Positions 33,503-45,719 of a stretch of DNA of 64,000 bases are shown piece after piece. Made by a program: the position numbers and the translations under genes. A model generated the notes under the pieces. That model was not told the DNA's origin, searched no databases, and saw only the letters and a list, made by a program, of their open reading frames with translations. The first letter of the stretch is position 1; every line of letters begins with the position of its first letter. The DNA is from Ophiura sarsii (lineage: Eukaryota > Echinodermata > Ophiuroidea > Amphilepidida > Ophiuridae), in assembly GCA_035610835.1 (NCBI GenBank), contig CM069447.1, forward strand, positions 20,385,259-20,449,258, given 5' to 3'.

Positions 33503-33848
33503 CTAAAACAATAAGATAAACATATTGTAATCACGCATTGATTGTTTGATTATTGGTTTTAATATCGTGTCGGTGAAAACACCATTAAATATTTATTTAT
33601 TTTTAGATCAAGCTTGAAATGTAAAAAAGAAAAAGAAAATAGGGACGAGAACGCCAAGAGCAATGTGCAAACATGCAGTATCGCGTATTGTATTTGGTTT
33701 TGAATCCGAAAATACATAAACACAAGAGTTTCTGGAGAAGATAGAGCCTACTATATATTCACAATAAAGAGCAAATGTTTCCGCAAATAGAATTATTCCT
33801 GTTTAACATGTTTAAGAATAACTCATTTCAGTAGCTGTTCACCGAATG

Positions 33849-34229
33849 TTAAAGGTATATTATGTGATCTTTCCAGGGAACGCCCTCAACATCGAAAAAA
33901 AAATAGAAAGCAGATTTTCTTGCAGATTTACTTTTCTGATCATAAATCATGCAAAAATTCCAAGTTACAGGGCGATACGATTCTTAATTACTTCAAAATC
34001 ATGGTTTTAGAGTGAATATAAACTGTCGGAATTCCGACAGTTTATATTTTTCACTCTAAATTCACTCTAAAACCATGATTTTGAGGTAATTAGGAATCGT
34101 ATCGCTCTGTAACTTGGAATGTATGTATGATTTATGATCGGAAATGTAAATCTGTAAGAAAATCTACTTTCTAAAAAAAATCATGAATAGAGGGCGCTCT
34201 CTAGAAAAGATCACATAATATGCCTTTAA
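33849..34229. mobile_element. Palindromic MITE upstream of the kinase exon
   Basis: Ends TTAAAGGTATATTATGTGATC and GATCACATAATATGCCTTTAA; the arms stay complementary inward for about 165 bp each. The centre is a perfect 34-bp palindrome (34015-34048, core CTGTCGGAATTCCGACAG). Same family as 16115-16482. Confidence 0.85.
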
Positions 34230-34425
34230 TTGAAATTATCAATCTAAATGAGGTTTCAACAAACAGACAAAATCGAAATTAAAAAAAAAATCCCATTTAA
34301 AAAAAATAGGGACAACGGTCCCAAATAGGTTTATATGGGTAGTTTGGTTACAATTGTACTTCATCTGTTTAAATGTAATCTGTTTAAATGTATTCAATTT
34401 TACATATGCAGCCAAGTTTACATAT

Positions 34426-34468
34426 TGACCTCAGATGACCTATGACCTTGGTATGTGACCTTTGACCT
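34426..34468 (+). promoter_or_regulatory. Cluster of TGACCT half-sites including a DR1
   Basis: TGACCT occurs at 34426, 34436, 34443, 34456 and 34463. The last two are separated by one base, which is the direct-repeat-1 layout bound by HNF4/RXR-type nuclear receptors. Such clusters also occur inside repeats, so function is unproven. Confidence 0.35.
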
Positions 34469-34479
34469 CATTAATGTAT

Positions 34480-35101
34480 GAAGGTTTCCATGTTGCATCT
34501 ATGACCCAAGTTTGACATAAAATTGGATGGATTGAGCGTGATACTATTATAGTTATCCCCTGTTTGTTCATGCGATACGGAAAAATATCTATGGTTTGTT
34601 TCCAATATCACATGAGGCGATAGACATGATAGAGAAGAAAAGTCGGGATTAGTATTGCCGTGACTCGACTTCCTTTGTAACCTTCAACAAATAATGTTGT
34701 GAAAATGTTACAATACGTGTGTTGAATGGAATACGGGTTGATGAAAAAACCCAAATAAACAAAGCAAAATAAAACAAAACAAAACAACTGTAAGATAACA
34801 ACAATGTTTCCGTTTACAAAAGTGTTCAAAATACGTAAAGCATACAGGCAATGGGTCAATTTGATCAAATAAGTTGAAAGACCAGCGGGGAAAAGCAGAG
34901 TAATAAAATTGTTAGTTCGTGTCAAAATGCCACAAGAGATTCCCAACTTTTCCCATATTCAATTGTGAATCAGCTCAAACATATTGACATGAGACACTGT
35001 ACGTATATCAGGTGTCTATTACCATGATTACTAAATTGGGGCTAACTGCAATAATGTAACCCGTGGGTGGGACGCTATGATTTGTCGACATGGTAGCTTG
35101 T
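34480..35101. other. No gene seen
   Basis: AT-rich stretch with AAAACAAAACAAAAC microsatellite at 34765-34785. The 112-codon minus-strand frame at 34608-34946 shows no domain and is judged chance. Confidence 0.45.
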
Positions 35102-35260
35102 AGAGATTCAAAACCCCTACCTTAGCCTGGTCCCTTTTCAGGACCCAAGCACGTGTCCGTACGGACCGACCGAAGAGATACAAAACCCCTACTCTAGTCT
35201 GGTCCCTTCAGGACCCAAGCGCGTGTCTGTACCCCGCCCCCCCCCCCCCCCCCCCCCACA
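35102..35260 (+). repeat. Tandem duplication of about 70 bp, then poly-C
   Basis: 35102-35173 and 35174-35232 are two copies sharing CAAAACCCCTAC and CAGGACCCAAGC. A poly-C run follows at 35237-35257. Confidence 0.75.
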
Positions 35261-35669
35261 CGGATATTAGCCCGTATTCATACAAGTAATTACTAACTAG
35301 TAAAAGCTTTAAAGGGGCGTGTACATCTCAAGTGTTTGTCCTGGACAAAAATCACATGACTCGCTTCGCTCCCAAGTCCTCGCGTGCCCGGCAAAAAGCC
35401 CATGATGCAATACTAAATCGTAAAAGATGTGCACATAAATCGACAAAATGCTGTACGAACGAAATATAATATATCTAGAATTGTTTCAAAAAGTAGTGTT
35501 ATTCGTTACATTTAAATCAGAATTACATTCTTTAACAGTAAATAAACAACTTTTGAGCGAGAAACTATCTTAAAACTGCAAAGAAATATAAAGCATTTTA
35601 AACATCTAATTTAGAGAAGATTGGTATGTTGAACCATATTACTTTTGTTTGTTATTGCGTTCACATAGC

Positions 35670-35740
35670 GCATAGTTGGCTCAGCGGTAGAGCATTGGAC
35701 TAGTAAACCGGAGGTCGTGGGTTCGAATCCTATCACGACT
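35670..35740 (+). tRNA. tRNA-Thr(AGT)-like sequence, repeat A copy 3
   Basis: Same boxes and AGT loop as the other two copies; here the anticodon stem is TTGGA with ACCGG, which leaves a mismatch. It starts about 335 bp after the palindrome. Confidence 0.5.
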
Positions 35741-36283
35741 TGACATTTTATTTTAATCATTTATATACATTTGTTTTATTAGTTTTCGATATTGTTTATC
35801 ATTTCGTATAATTATTCATTATTGTTCCATTATAGTTTATTTTGGAATGTGGAATTATTTACGATTTCATTTTAATTTTCCACTGACTGTTTAGTGTGCA
35901 TGGCATCATGAAAGGTGACATGTACCGCGGTATACCACCGCACTGTCCTACTCCTAAGCAACAGGCCAATACAATAGAAACTCGTTGTGTGTTATTATCG
36001 ATTGAGCTAAACTTGTAAAGTAATAACCAGCCGTTATGTAATACAAATCAATGTGCCTGTATTATTATTATTGAAATAATGTTTATACACCACCATTTGT
36101 GGTTTCTGAGTAATATATTTAAAACTGGCTAGGACGGTTCACGGATTTCGCGGCTCGAAAAGGATGTTTGAATTTGATCTCAACATAATATAATCCAAGC
36201 TGCTATAGGCAAAAGCTATATACAGATGACCGTGCAGCTATTTCGTGAAAAGCTATACAGCCGATGATCCGGCAGCAACCCTT

Positions 36284-36333
36284 ACCCCAATCCTAACCCC
36301 AACCCTAACTCTAACTCTTACCCTAACCCTAAG
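36284..36333 (-). repeat. Telomere-like tract (CCCTAA orientation), repeat A copy 3
   Basis: CCCTAA-type hexamers matching 18091-18145 in inverted orientation. Confidence 0.8.
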
Positions 36334-37120
36334 GCCAACAAAAGGTAGGGTCGGTAGGTCGGATTTGTTAAAAGATCTTGGTTTTTTTTATACGGATATT
36401 GTATTTGGGAATTTAAATTCGGCATGGATACTGTGAATTAAAGTCCAAACACAAAAACACATCGCTTTGACAGTATAGAACTCTTGTTCATGAGTTTGCG
36501 ACATTGCTGCTTTACTCTCGGCCACCTTCACACTGCTGATTTCGATCTCCAATATTGTCGAATTGGTTACAACACTGCAAACTCGGTCAAATATAATTTT
36601 TGTACCAAGTTTGCAACGCGCAGATACCGTGTAGGTCGCCGCCATTGTTACAGAAAGCGAAAGAACGTTGTGTTGAAGTTTTGTTAGAAATATATACGTG
36701 AGAGTATTACTAAACCTATTTTCCCTGTACTAACTACCCCCAACTTTTTATACTATGTTGAAATTAATATTCATGACGTTGAGCAACATTTTGGGAACAA
36801 ATATTAACCGTAACTAGATTTCTTCATATTTTCTTACAGTATAAAAAATGACATCACTTTTCATTTAGTCCTTTTAATAGTCCCCGCGGGTGCCAAGTTC
36901 ACGCAATAAGCATCATGTTACACGAGATTGCGCATTGGGGGATGGTGTTATAAAGACCAGATTGAATATGTCATACGAAATCAGGAACAAAACGGTCCGT
37001 TTGGCCGTTCAAATTGCTAAAAATGTTGTTAACAAAATAATCGAAAATAAAAAAGAGTACGGTGGGCACCATGTTACACGGTTGGTCGGACGAGGACAAA
37101 CAAACAATTTATTTTTCTTG

Positions 37121-37225
37121 ACCTAACCCTACCTTACCCTAACCCTAACCCTAACTAACCATAAGGCTAACCCTAACCCTAACCCTTACCCTTACCGGTA
37201 CCCTTACCCTTACCCTAACCATAGG
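37121..37225 (-). repeat. Telomere-like tract (CCCTAA orientation), repeat A copy 3, second block
   Basis: CCCTAA/CCCTTA hexamers matching 17127-17278 inverted. Confidence 0.85.
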
Positions 37226-37814
37226 TTGTACAGTCTGGTACCATAGGTTGTATAGTCTGGTGAAGTAATTGGCTACCCGATGATAGGTCGTATAGTCACT
37301 TCCATATAATAAACAGAGGTAGATTTGTCAAGCAATTGAAGCAACGGTGTGTAGTTAGTCCACTGTTAAGTTGCGATTTTGTCTCAAAACAGAATGAACA
37401 TATAAAATGGCGATACATTCTTAGTTTTACTCAAACCCTGGTATTTGAAATTTGGGCATCGATGGGTATATATCTTTTTGTGACAGCCTGTGTATGAATA
37501 AATGCACCAAATTGGAAACAGACAATTTTGCGCATTTGACTTAAAGGGACACTAAGAGATGTGTTGGAGGCAGCGCCCTCAATTATGATAAAAACTGAGA
37601 TTAGTTTATTTTTATAATTGTATTACATGTATGAACTTACACCTATAAGGATTAAGAAAAATCAGCTCTCTTTGTACAAGAAAACGTCGATTCAAAAATG
37701 CTCGTCCCGCGGGACGAGTATTTTACGTCCGACAGTATCCCCCTGCAGTACGCGTGATACATAACGCGAACCATATTTGCATAGAGGGCGTTTTTCAATA
37801 AATAGCGATGATAT

Positions 37815-37916
37815 CAGTGGCGTAGCTAGGATTTTTTTCAGGGGGGGGGGGGGGGGGGGGGCAAGATTTCTGACATTTTCGTAAAAGGTTGCCCCCCAAA
37901 AAATTCCAGTCACCAA
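37815..37916. mobile_element. hAT-like end fragment
   Basis: CAGTGGCGTAGCTAGG followed by a poly-G run (about 37844-37861) and the GGTTGCCCCCCAAAAAATTCC word, also seen in inverted form inside the element at 1787-2199. No right terminus was found. Confidence 0.55.
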
Positions 37917-38592
37917 CTCGGGCTTTCAGTTGACCTACGCATAGGAGCATCGTCGAAGCGAGAATGTCCCCTGTAACCTTTTTCAAGATCTTTGGCACTG
38001 AAATTAAAATTTTGGTTCATTATAGAGGGAATCCACTTTACTCATACGTGCCCGTAATCACCCTTCAAAGGTACAAGACTTGATCGCGTCTATCAATAGT
38101 TGTCTGATTGCCTTTCCACATATATTTCGACATGAATATTGCGTCTCCCAAACACCGTGATTACCATTGAACCGTCAACGCCTGAATCTTTTCCGTGAAC
38201 TTTTCCTGATTGGGCTTTTCCACCCCAAACTGGCCGGAGCCCGGGGGTTAGATCTACGGTTGATTAGCGCATTACAAGAAGTTGTGTCATTTGCCATGCA
38301 GCACATACTCATTAGGCATTTGTCCAAAATGTTAGTGGACAAATCCAAAGCGATCGGACGCATGCGTAGAAAAAAATGTTGTCCCCTTGACTCTCCAGAG
38401 GGCCTTTTCGATATTCAGACGATGGCGGACATAGGTTCGTGTGACGAATATTCTAGGTGAAATTCGATGTGGGAACGCTCGGACTGTAGGGAACGATGAT
38501 ATTTCTGACTTCAACAGCGCCAGGGCATCGTTCGGGTACCGTTTGATTATCACTAAGGTCGTGTCAGTATGAAATTAGGTAAAACACTCCGA

Positions 38593-38954
38593 CATAACAT
38601 TGAAATCAACGGAGATTCAAAGATTACGGCCGTTCGTGTCCACTATGGTCTGGTACTTTCCATTTTCGACTTCACAAATGACGTATATTCATTGATATGA
38701 TTATTCATTGTATATTCATGACCGTCGATGCTTTCGGCGATTCGAACAATAGAGTGGCAGGGGCCTGGTCAACCCCTGGACACTCATTGTTCTATAACAA
38801 TAGAAGGCAGTACGTTCATAAATATACAATGAATAATCATATCAATGAATATTAAAAAATACACGTCATTTGTAGAGTCGAAAATTGAAAATACCAGACG
38901 ATGGTGGACACGAACGGCCGTAATTTTTAAATCTCCGTGGGTTTCAATGTTATG
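38593..38954. repeat. Inverted repeat, arms about 135 bp
   Basis: CATAACATTGAAA... at left is mirrored by ...TTTCAATGTTATG at right. ACGGCCGTTCGTGTCCAC and GATATGATTATTCATTGTAT are both present in inverted form. The loop is GC-rich (GGCAGGGGCCTGG). A MITE-like fold-back nested inside the wider inverted pair. Confidence 0.8.
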
Positions 38955-39461
38955 GATGGAGTTTGATTATGGCCACAGAAAGTTCATCCCATGTTGTAAC
39001 TAAATTATTATCATCCTAAAACCGCTGGAGCTGGATAACAAATTCAAGTGTCAGTATCGTCAATAATTTGAAGTTATTATGACATTGAAACTTGCAACAT
39101 AAAAGGAGCCTGGTCACTTAACGCTAATATAATCATTAACTTACTGGAAACTAAAAGATGGACAATAGCAGTTTTTATGTTTTGTTGTTACAATCTATTT
39201 TTAAAGACCTCGAGCAATAGCTTTGGACCCGGGGTTCTCACTATATAGTGGTACTACGTATTAATGTGCCTGCCTTTTGGAGTGCCTTTTCGCAAAATTT
39301 GGTATATCGATGGGTGGTAATCAAAAAGGTTTTCATTATGCCTCCTCTTTGATGTTATAGAATGGCCCGTACTTTGTTAGATAGGTTTATTGATTAAAAT
39401 ACACTTTGAACCCAATTTTGGTTAATTATTACACTTTTGAGAACCCAATTTTCTACTTACC

Positions 39462-39560
39462 TTCTGTTTCTTGTTTGTATATACAAGGGTATATACAAGG
39501 GTATACTGATCGGTAGACATTTCACTTTGGTATACCGACCCCCCCCCCCCCCCCCCCCCG
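39462..39560. repeat. Short tandem repeat and poly-C tract
   Basis: TATACAAGGGTA is repeated at 39478-39506, then a C run at 39540-39559. Confidence 0.6.
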
Positions 39561-40847
39561 CTTTGGACAGCTGATTTGCGGCGATCCAAAGACTAAATAG
39601 TTTTTTATTGGAAATTGAAATAGCAGTTAAGCTATAACCATTATAGGCATCGGTTATTTGATTCATGGATTGAACATTAAGCATGAAGCCAAAATGTTGA
39701 CTAATATTAGTATTATCGGCACGGAAAAGTTGAAAAATATTGATACAAATATAGTGACGCGGACCTCTTGCATTTACCGTGTAGTAAGTGCTCAACAAGT
39801 CAATGATGAATCTCTTCTGACCGGTGTCACGTACATGTAGGCCTATAGAATCATTGTACGCACAAGATTCAAGAGTATAAAATAATTGCTGTTATACCTG
39901 ACATGATGTTTTTTAACATTTCAAACTGGGAGTGAAATGTGTCCGTATAAACATTGACGAAACCGTACGGTATTCAGTGGTGGACGGATCCTAACGTCCC
40001 CCTACCGAATGTAACCTATAAAATATTCGTACGTCCGGCATCGTCTGAAAATCGAAAAGGCCCTCTACTGCCCTCTAACCTAGATGGGGGAGTTCATTTT
40101 TTTTCTACGCATGCGTGCGATTTCTTTGGTTTGTCCACTAAAATCGTTGACAAGTTCCTATTGAGTATGTACTGCAATGCAAGTGACAGAACTTCTTGTG
40201 ATGCGCTAATCAACAGTATATCTGTCCCCCGGGCTCCATAAAAGCATTAGGAAAAGTTCCCGATGCTCTGGCCGGCCGCGGAGTCATTCTTTGGTATCCC
40301 ATGGTAAGATCAAGCAGACCGACTGATATTGACGATACACATTATCCAAAAATGTTTGATGTGATTTGATTTGAATGTTCCCGGACTGGATGATAATAAA
40401 AAAAACCAATAATCATGATAATACCACATTTCATAGCACTTTACGTAACACCTCACCTGATTGTGACCGCGCGGGAGCACTTCTCTGGCCGGCCCGGCCC
40501 TGTGAGTCGTTTTTTTAAACTGCATAACTTGTCATAATTGATGTTTTATTGACTTTTAAATTGCAATGTTTTTATCAATAGCAGCTGATTGTATTTTTCT
40601 CCTATGGCTGTTTTAACAAATTTGTTTGTATTTTTGAGCTGTTCTTTGCATTGTATATAATTTATAATCTTTTTATCATGTGTTTTAATGTAGGCCTATG
40701 TGTAGTTTTTTAAGATATTGATCATTTGTTTGTAAAGCGCATTGGTGACGTTGCTTTATGCGCTGTGTGTTTTTATTATTAAAATTTATTATTATTATTA
40801 TTATATGCTATAACCGTCTCTAACGTTAGTATTCTACTGAATAGTAC

Positions 40848-41222
40848 TCATTTATGCCACGTGATACATGCGCTATCTAACTGAAGGATACATGTAGCAC
40901 ACATTGAATTAAAAATTCTTGCACACATAATACTAGTAATGCCACATGTGACGCATGCACTGTCTACTAAAATAACACATTATAGTAATGCCACATGTGA
41001 CTATGCGCTATCTACTGGCGATAGCGCGGCCACCGCATACACATGTGCCAACTTAGCACACATAGTAATGCCTCATGTGAATGTAGTGTGACATGCGTAT
41101 AATTATTAATAGCACACATAGCCTGCCACACGTGACTATCATGCGCTATTTGCACTGCCACCACGGTTATACATGCGCCTATCTACTGATGTAGTGCCAC
41201 ATGTGATAAATGCGCTATCTAC
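40848..41222 (+). repeat. Degenerate tandem array with CACATGTG E-boxes
   Basis: A unit of roughly 50-65 bp built from AGCACACATAGTAATG, CCACATGTGAC and ATGCGCTATCTACT recurs about six times with divergence. Most units hold CACATGTG or CACGTG, both E-box words. No ORF. Confidence 0.7.
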
Positions 41223-41776
41223 GGAATGAGACAATGTGCACATATTTTCAAAAGAAAGAAAAAAATCACTTTTTCTGATGTTCCGAGTGCTGGCTATGGC
41301 GCCTCTGAGCATACCATCGGACCAGGCTTTCAGTTGACGTACGCATAGGAGCATCGTTAAAGCGAATGTCCCCTGGTAACCTTTATTCCAGATCTTAAAT
41401 AAGTAATCTTGTTTTATAATACAGAGATTCCACTTTACTGATGCGTGCCCATAACAAAAGGTTTTCGCTCCCATATTATTCGTTGTTCAGTCAATGCACG
41501 ACCTTCAAGCAACTCTTTGAATACAAGCGTTAAAAGAATGATATACACTGGCGGGTTATTTTCAAACGAGTATTCATCAACATGTGTGTTGCACAGAGTA
41601 AGTAATATTCTGGTGGTGTTGCTCTTTTTATATTCTGAAACAAACTTTAGCGCCCCATCGCCGATACGTGTATTACCACTAATCACCCTTCAGTGGTACA
41701 AGACTTGATCGAGTCTATCGATAGTTATCTGATTCCCTTTTCCACATAGATTTCGACATCATTGCGTCTCCCAATT

Positions 41777-42329
41777 CGTTTATTAAAAAGCTAGCTAATT
41801 GTTTTGCTACAATATCTGACTTTTCTGAGTGAAGTTGTATCAAAGATTTTCTAGAAATTTATCGGTTGTACAGATTTCCAAAAGAGCCTCAAATTGGTAA
41901 TCATGGCAATGGTATTAAATTTAACGTTAGTAACGGTCCCGTTTCTCATGTTTCTCTGTTTTGGAAATGTGTTTGCTTCTTGTATACAAATAGCTACAAA
42001 TAGTATATAGTCTAGCTATAACAAACTAAACGTGATGTACACAAACTTGGGCTGACTGGTAAAATGGTTTTACAACAAGTTTTGCTATCATTATCAAACC
42101 GAACTCAAATTAAATCAAATTAAATCACTTATTTATCGCGCTAATATACATGTATATAGTTTACGCATACAATTGTTTAGAAGTTAAATAAATGAGATAA
42201 ATGATAGAAAAAACAACAACTATAAATGCATGGGCCTTTATAATTTACAAAAATTGACATAAAAATGATGCTACATTAATCCACCGTCAATTTAAAAAAA
42301 ACCATAAAAAGCATAGAATTCACGGATAC
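41777..42329. other. No gene seen
   Basis: AT-rich; only the small direct repeat AAATTAAATCAAATTAAATC near 42108. Confidence 0.45.
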
Positions 42330-42398
42330 ACCGGGGATCGAACCCGTGTTGCCGTTTACAAACGACACGGCCTACGATGCACGCCACAGAGATCGACG
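42330..42398 (-). tRNA. tRNA-like sequence (degenerate)
   Basis: Minus strand: B box GGGTTCGATCCCC with four of five T-stem pairs, and a weak A box TGGCGTGCATCG. The anticodon arm is TGTCG/CGGCA around an 8-base loop containing GTA. The 8-base loop and poor acceptor arm argue against a functional tRNA. Confidence 0.35.
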
Positions 42399-42399
42399 A

Positions 42400-44218
42400 G
42401 TGTGGTTGGTGATAGTTTAATTATTTAACCATTTATCCATTTATTTATAACAAACGAATTTTTATCGTGCCATTTTTGCCATTTTATACCATATTTGTAT
42501 GTTACTCTCGCACAAAATGTGTTTATAATGTGATTATACTCCTTATTTTTGAAAGAACGGTAAAAAATGTTGACATTTTCGATCACAAAAAATTGCGTCA
42601 TTTATACGGTCCACAATCGTGTGGCGTGTTGCATAATTCATGTATTCAAACTACTGCTTCGAATCGATCTGTTTTATGTACGCTTTTGTTATACTTCTCG
42701 GTCGCTCATCGCCAACGCTGTGCATGAGAACAATAGAAAAGTCCCCTCCCAGGTTAGAGGGCGGTATTTGTGACCTCTCACAGCAGGGCATAGGGTCAAG
42801 GCAGGGTTAATCATATTAATGACAAATATGCAAATGAGCTAACTGTCCCCTCCTATTATATATTATCCTTGGCCTGGTCGCGATCCGGCGATCTGATTAC
42901 AATATTCATAAAATGCAAATAACGCCACGCCCCTCTCTGCCAGACGAATCTATCCACAATTTAAAATTCGTATTTTGTTCTACGTAAATGAATTTCAAGT
43001 AACCAATTCTGAATGTTTCGTATCATAATAAGAACTAAATTCTGCCATCATCAAAGCAAATCAGTTCTACTCTAAATCACAATCAGCTTTTTTTTACCAT
43101 TGATGTACTACAGACTGTAACCAAAAAAGTTATACAATCGTAATTTTATTTTTAATTCAATGTTAAAATCATGCAATGTCAACATCTCTTACACTCTGTG
43201 TTAAGTTCCGTTTTGGCTACCAGAATCATTTTATTTGGTCTTTTTAACTACTTGCGTTTAAAAGTTATGACCAATCTACTAAGTCGTCTAGAAACCGGAT
43301 TGGGCCACTTTCACAATAATATCATACAATCTTGCTTGTATAAATTAAATGGTTAGGGTAGCATGCAAGGAACATTAGAGAGAACAATATAATTCTTTTT
43401 CAAATAGTTTTATTTCATTTGAATAAATAAATATTCATAAAATAAATAAATAATATTTGTAAAGACCTAACCTTCTTTGTGATACTTTTAACCACTTGAA
43501 ACGAATCATTGTTGTCTAACAAGAGCGCTCTACTGATATGTTCCTGGTTCGATTCCATTCATATTCATCCCAGTGATTTTACCATTGATTAAACCAAAGT
43601 GGCCCAGGTGATTTCATGACTACTTTAGACAATTGGTCATATCTCTGCTTATCGACCATCGGTTGTCATGAAACAAAGCTTATTCGAAAGCTAAGAAAAT
43701 TCCCTTGCAGGCCATTAAAACTCGAAACAGGAATGTTACGGGAGATATTTATAATATTTTTTTTCAAAACTGTATAACTTTTTTTTTGTTACAGCCTGTA
43801 TTTCTGTGCCACAAATCATGTTTTGAGCCGATAAAAACCACCAAGTCTCATGTCGTCTGGTTTGTTACGACCATAATAGTGCCCCCCCTATAAAACTTTC
43901 ACCCGTGAATTTGGTTCTAGTAGGCGAAATTTTGTCTGAGGAGTGACCTATCTCATAATTATATAATCCTTGTTTAATACCCGGGCGCGATGTTCGTTAC
44001 CGTAAACAACATTTGATACCTGACGGAGTAAAGCGCATAACACATGTACATTGTACATCAATACATTTAAACAGTGAGTGTGTACGGTTCATAAATTCGC
44101 TACTCGGGCATGTCGAGCCGGCGTAAAAGGTAGGTAGTGAGTAAAAGAATTGTACAATAAATGATTGATGGTCAGATCAATTTGATTAAACACCGTGCCT
44201 CATGTTCGTTCACTGATA
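42400..44218. other. No gene seen
   Basis: 1.8 kb of AT-rich sequence without a supported exon or RNA gene. A B-box-like word GGTTCGATTCC at 43545 lacks an A box at the right distance. Confidence 0.4.
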
Positions 44219-44462
44219 GTTAATCCACGCGACAACCGACGACATTCTAGATATGTTCACAAAATGGTTTAACAATGTCCCAAATTGAAGTTTTATTATC
44301 ATTTATTTATTCTCCATGGAATAAGTACACACATTCCTTTTATTGGTTCAGTTATCCCTAAAAAAAACCACTTGAAAGTTGGAAAAGGTTTCTTCAAACA
44401 AAACTGTTTTAAAAATAATTATCAGATTATGGTAAAGCCAATTATAGCCGCGTGGAAAGTGT
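44219..44462. mobile_element. MITE, CACTTTCCACG family, copy e (degenerate)
   Basis: Begins GTTAATCCACGCGACA with the GACGACATTCTA word shared with copies a and b, and ends ATAGCCGCGTGGAAAGTGTC. The left TIR has lost part of the CACTTTCC core. Confidence 0.6.
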
Positions 44463-44511
44463 CATCAATATAATAAACTAATTAACGGCTATTAATGATA
44501 TCAAAAAAGAT

Positions 44512-44850
44512 GGATCATCCATATGTGGGTAGATTTACCCCGGAGATTTACACTCACATTTGGATGGAATTACAAATATGTGTCGATCAATGTTGCATGG
44601 GACTAAATGGTCACACATATGTAATGTAATGCCTTAAACAACCAATCGTGACAAAGTTGTCTACGGATGATATAGCACACATATAATGCCTACACATGGC
44701 CATCCAAATGTAGGTAGATTTAAACTCGGATTTGGAAGGAATTAATCATCTGCATCGGTCAATGTTGCATGGGACTGAATGGTCATAAAAATGTAACGCC
44801 TTATTTGAACAATAATGACAGTGCTGTCTATAGGGCGTGCCATGTTAAAT
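44512..44850 (+). repeat. Tandem duplication, unit about 185 bp
   Basis: 44512-44690 and 44698-44850 share CATCCA-ATGT-GGTAGATTTA, GGTCAATGTTGCATGGGACT-like, AATGGTCA and GTAA(T/C)GCCTTA words in order. Confidence 0.75.
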
Positions 44851-45238
44851 TGCTACTAAAACATGTAGGATATCCTCACTCATGAAATCACCCCTTATTT
44901 GATAATCAAATTGTGGGGACAAGTTTTAAAAAGGCATGTATTTGTCACATTCACATTAATTAATTTTCTAATATATCTAATAAACTAATTATAACGATTG
45001 TTGCGTTATTGGCTGGATAGGTGTCGTTAAAGCCCCTATTCATTAAAACGTACATTCTCAACGAATGATAATGGCACTAATTAAAAGCCATGGTTTTAAT
45101 AAGATTGGGGTTAGTTCTTATGTTTAGTTCAGAGTTGAAATCTGCACTTTTGAACAACGATATCTGCGCATACTTATAATCTGATATTTTCGTAATGCTG
45201 TATTCAGTAGACAGCATGCGTTAGTGACACTGCTACTG

Positions 45239-45415
45239 ATATTGTAAACCGAAATGTATCTCCTTAAAACAAGAAATAGCATAATTTCACAAGTTTAATC
45301 CTACAGTATAGTAACCATAATTATAGGTGCAAGCCATGGTGAATTGATACTATAAAATCATCCCTTATCTAATATTTAGATTATGGGGACAAGTTTAAAA
45401 GGCACGTATAATTAT
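45239..45415 (+). repeat. Left copy of direct repeat bounding the array
   Basis: Nearly the same as 53354-53527: ATATTGTAAACCGAAA, GAAATAGCATAATTTCACAA, GGTGAATTGATACTATAAAA and TTATGGGGACAAG in order. The two copies lie 8.1 kb apart on either side of the complex array. A weaker relative is at 44885-44945. Confidence 0.8.
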
Positions 45416-45719
45416 AGTTGACACATTAACATTATGTAATATTTTAATTTGCGTAATATGTATGTATGCATCCTGAAAAGGCTGTCTTGTTTTGCATCTA
45501 ACGTTGCACTGATACTATGATGACCTAGTCGAAAACCGTACAGAATTGCCCAAGGTATGAGCAAAACACCGTAATAGAAATGTCTAATTCAGAACAAATT
45601 AGGCTAATTGCAGGCAACTTTTACAACATATTTGCCAAACCCGTAGAATTATACTCATTTTGTCTGTGGAAGTAAAAATTAGCATGACGAGTGTCTTTCA
45701 GACAATGGTTTACCTTCGT

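Larger units (their letters stand above)
35309..37544 (-). repeat. Repeat A, copy 3 (inverted)
   Basis: Starts with the single-element end AAAGGGGCGTGTACATCTC and the TTTGTCCTGGACAAA palindrome, then follows repeat A backwards through the tRNA-like sequence and the telomere-like tracts. It stops at GCGCATTTGACTTAA, which equals about position 1480 of copy 1, so the far end is missing. Confidence 0.85.
38190..40262. repeat. Inverted pair 38190-38460 / 39990-40262
   Basis: The right arm is the reverse complement of the left at moderate identity (GATGCGCTAATCAAC, TTTGTCCAC, ACGCATGCGT, AGGGC-CTTTTCGAT words). The 97-codon frame on the left arm is not conserved on the right. Confidence 0.65.
37921..41776. 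repeat. Direct repeats bounding a 3.4-kb segment
   Basis: 37921-38150 and 41335-41776 share GGCTTTCAGTTGAC, CGCATAGGAGCATCGT, GTACAAGACTTGATCG and CATTGCGTCTCCCAA in the same order. The second copy has an extra 200 bp in the middle. They enclose an inverted pair (38190-38460 and 39990-40262). There is no coding gene. The ends could be old LTR-like repeats or parts of a diverged tandem duplication. Confidence 0.6.

Noticed and set aside
34608..34946. 112-codon minus-strand frame as an upstream kinase exon
   Set aside because: Hydrophobic low-complexity translation of an AAAAC microsatellite region, no suitable splice sites in phase.
38167..38460. 97-codon ORF
   Set aside because: Lies on an inverted-repeat arm; the matching arm at 39990-40262 does not keep the frame.
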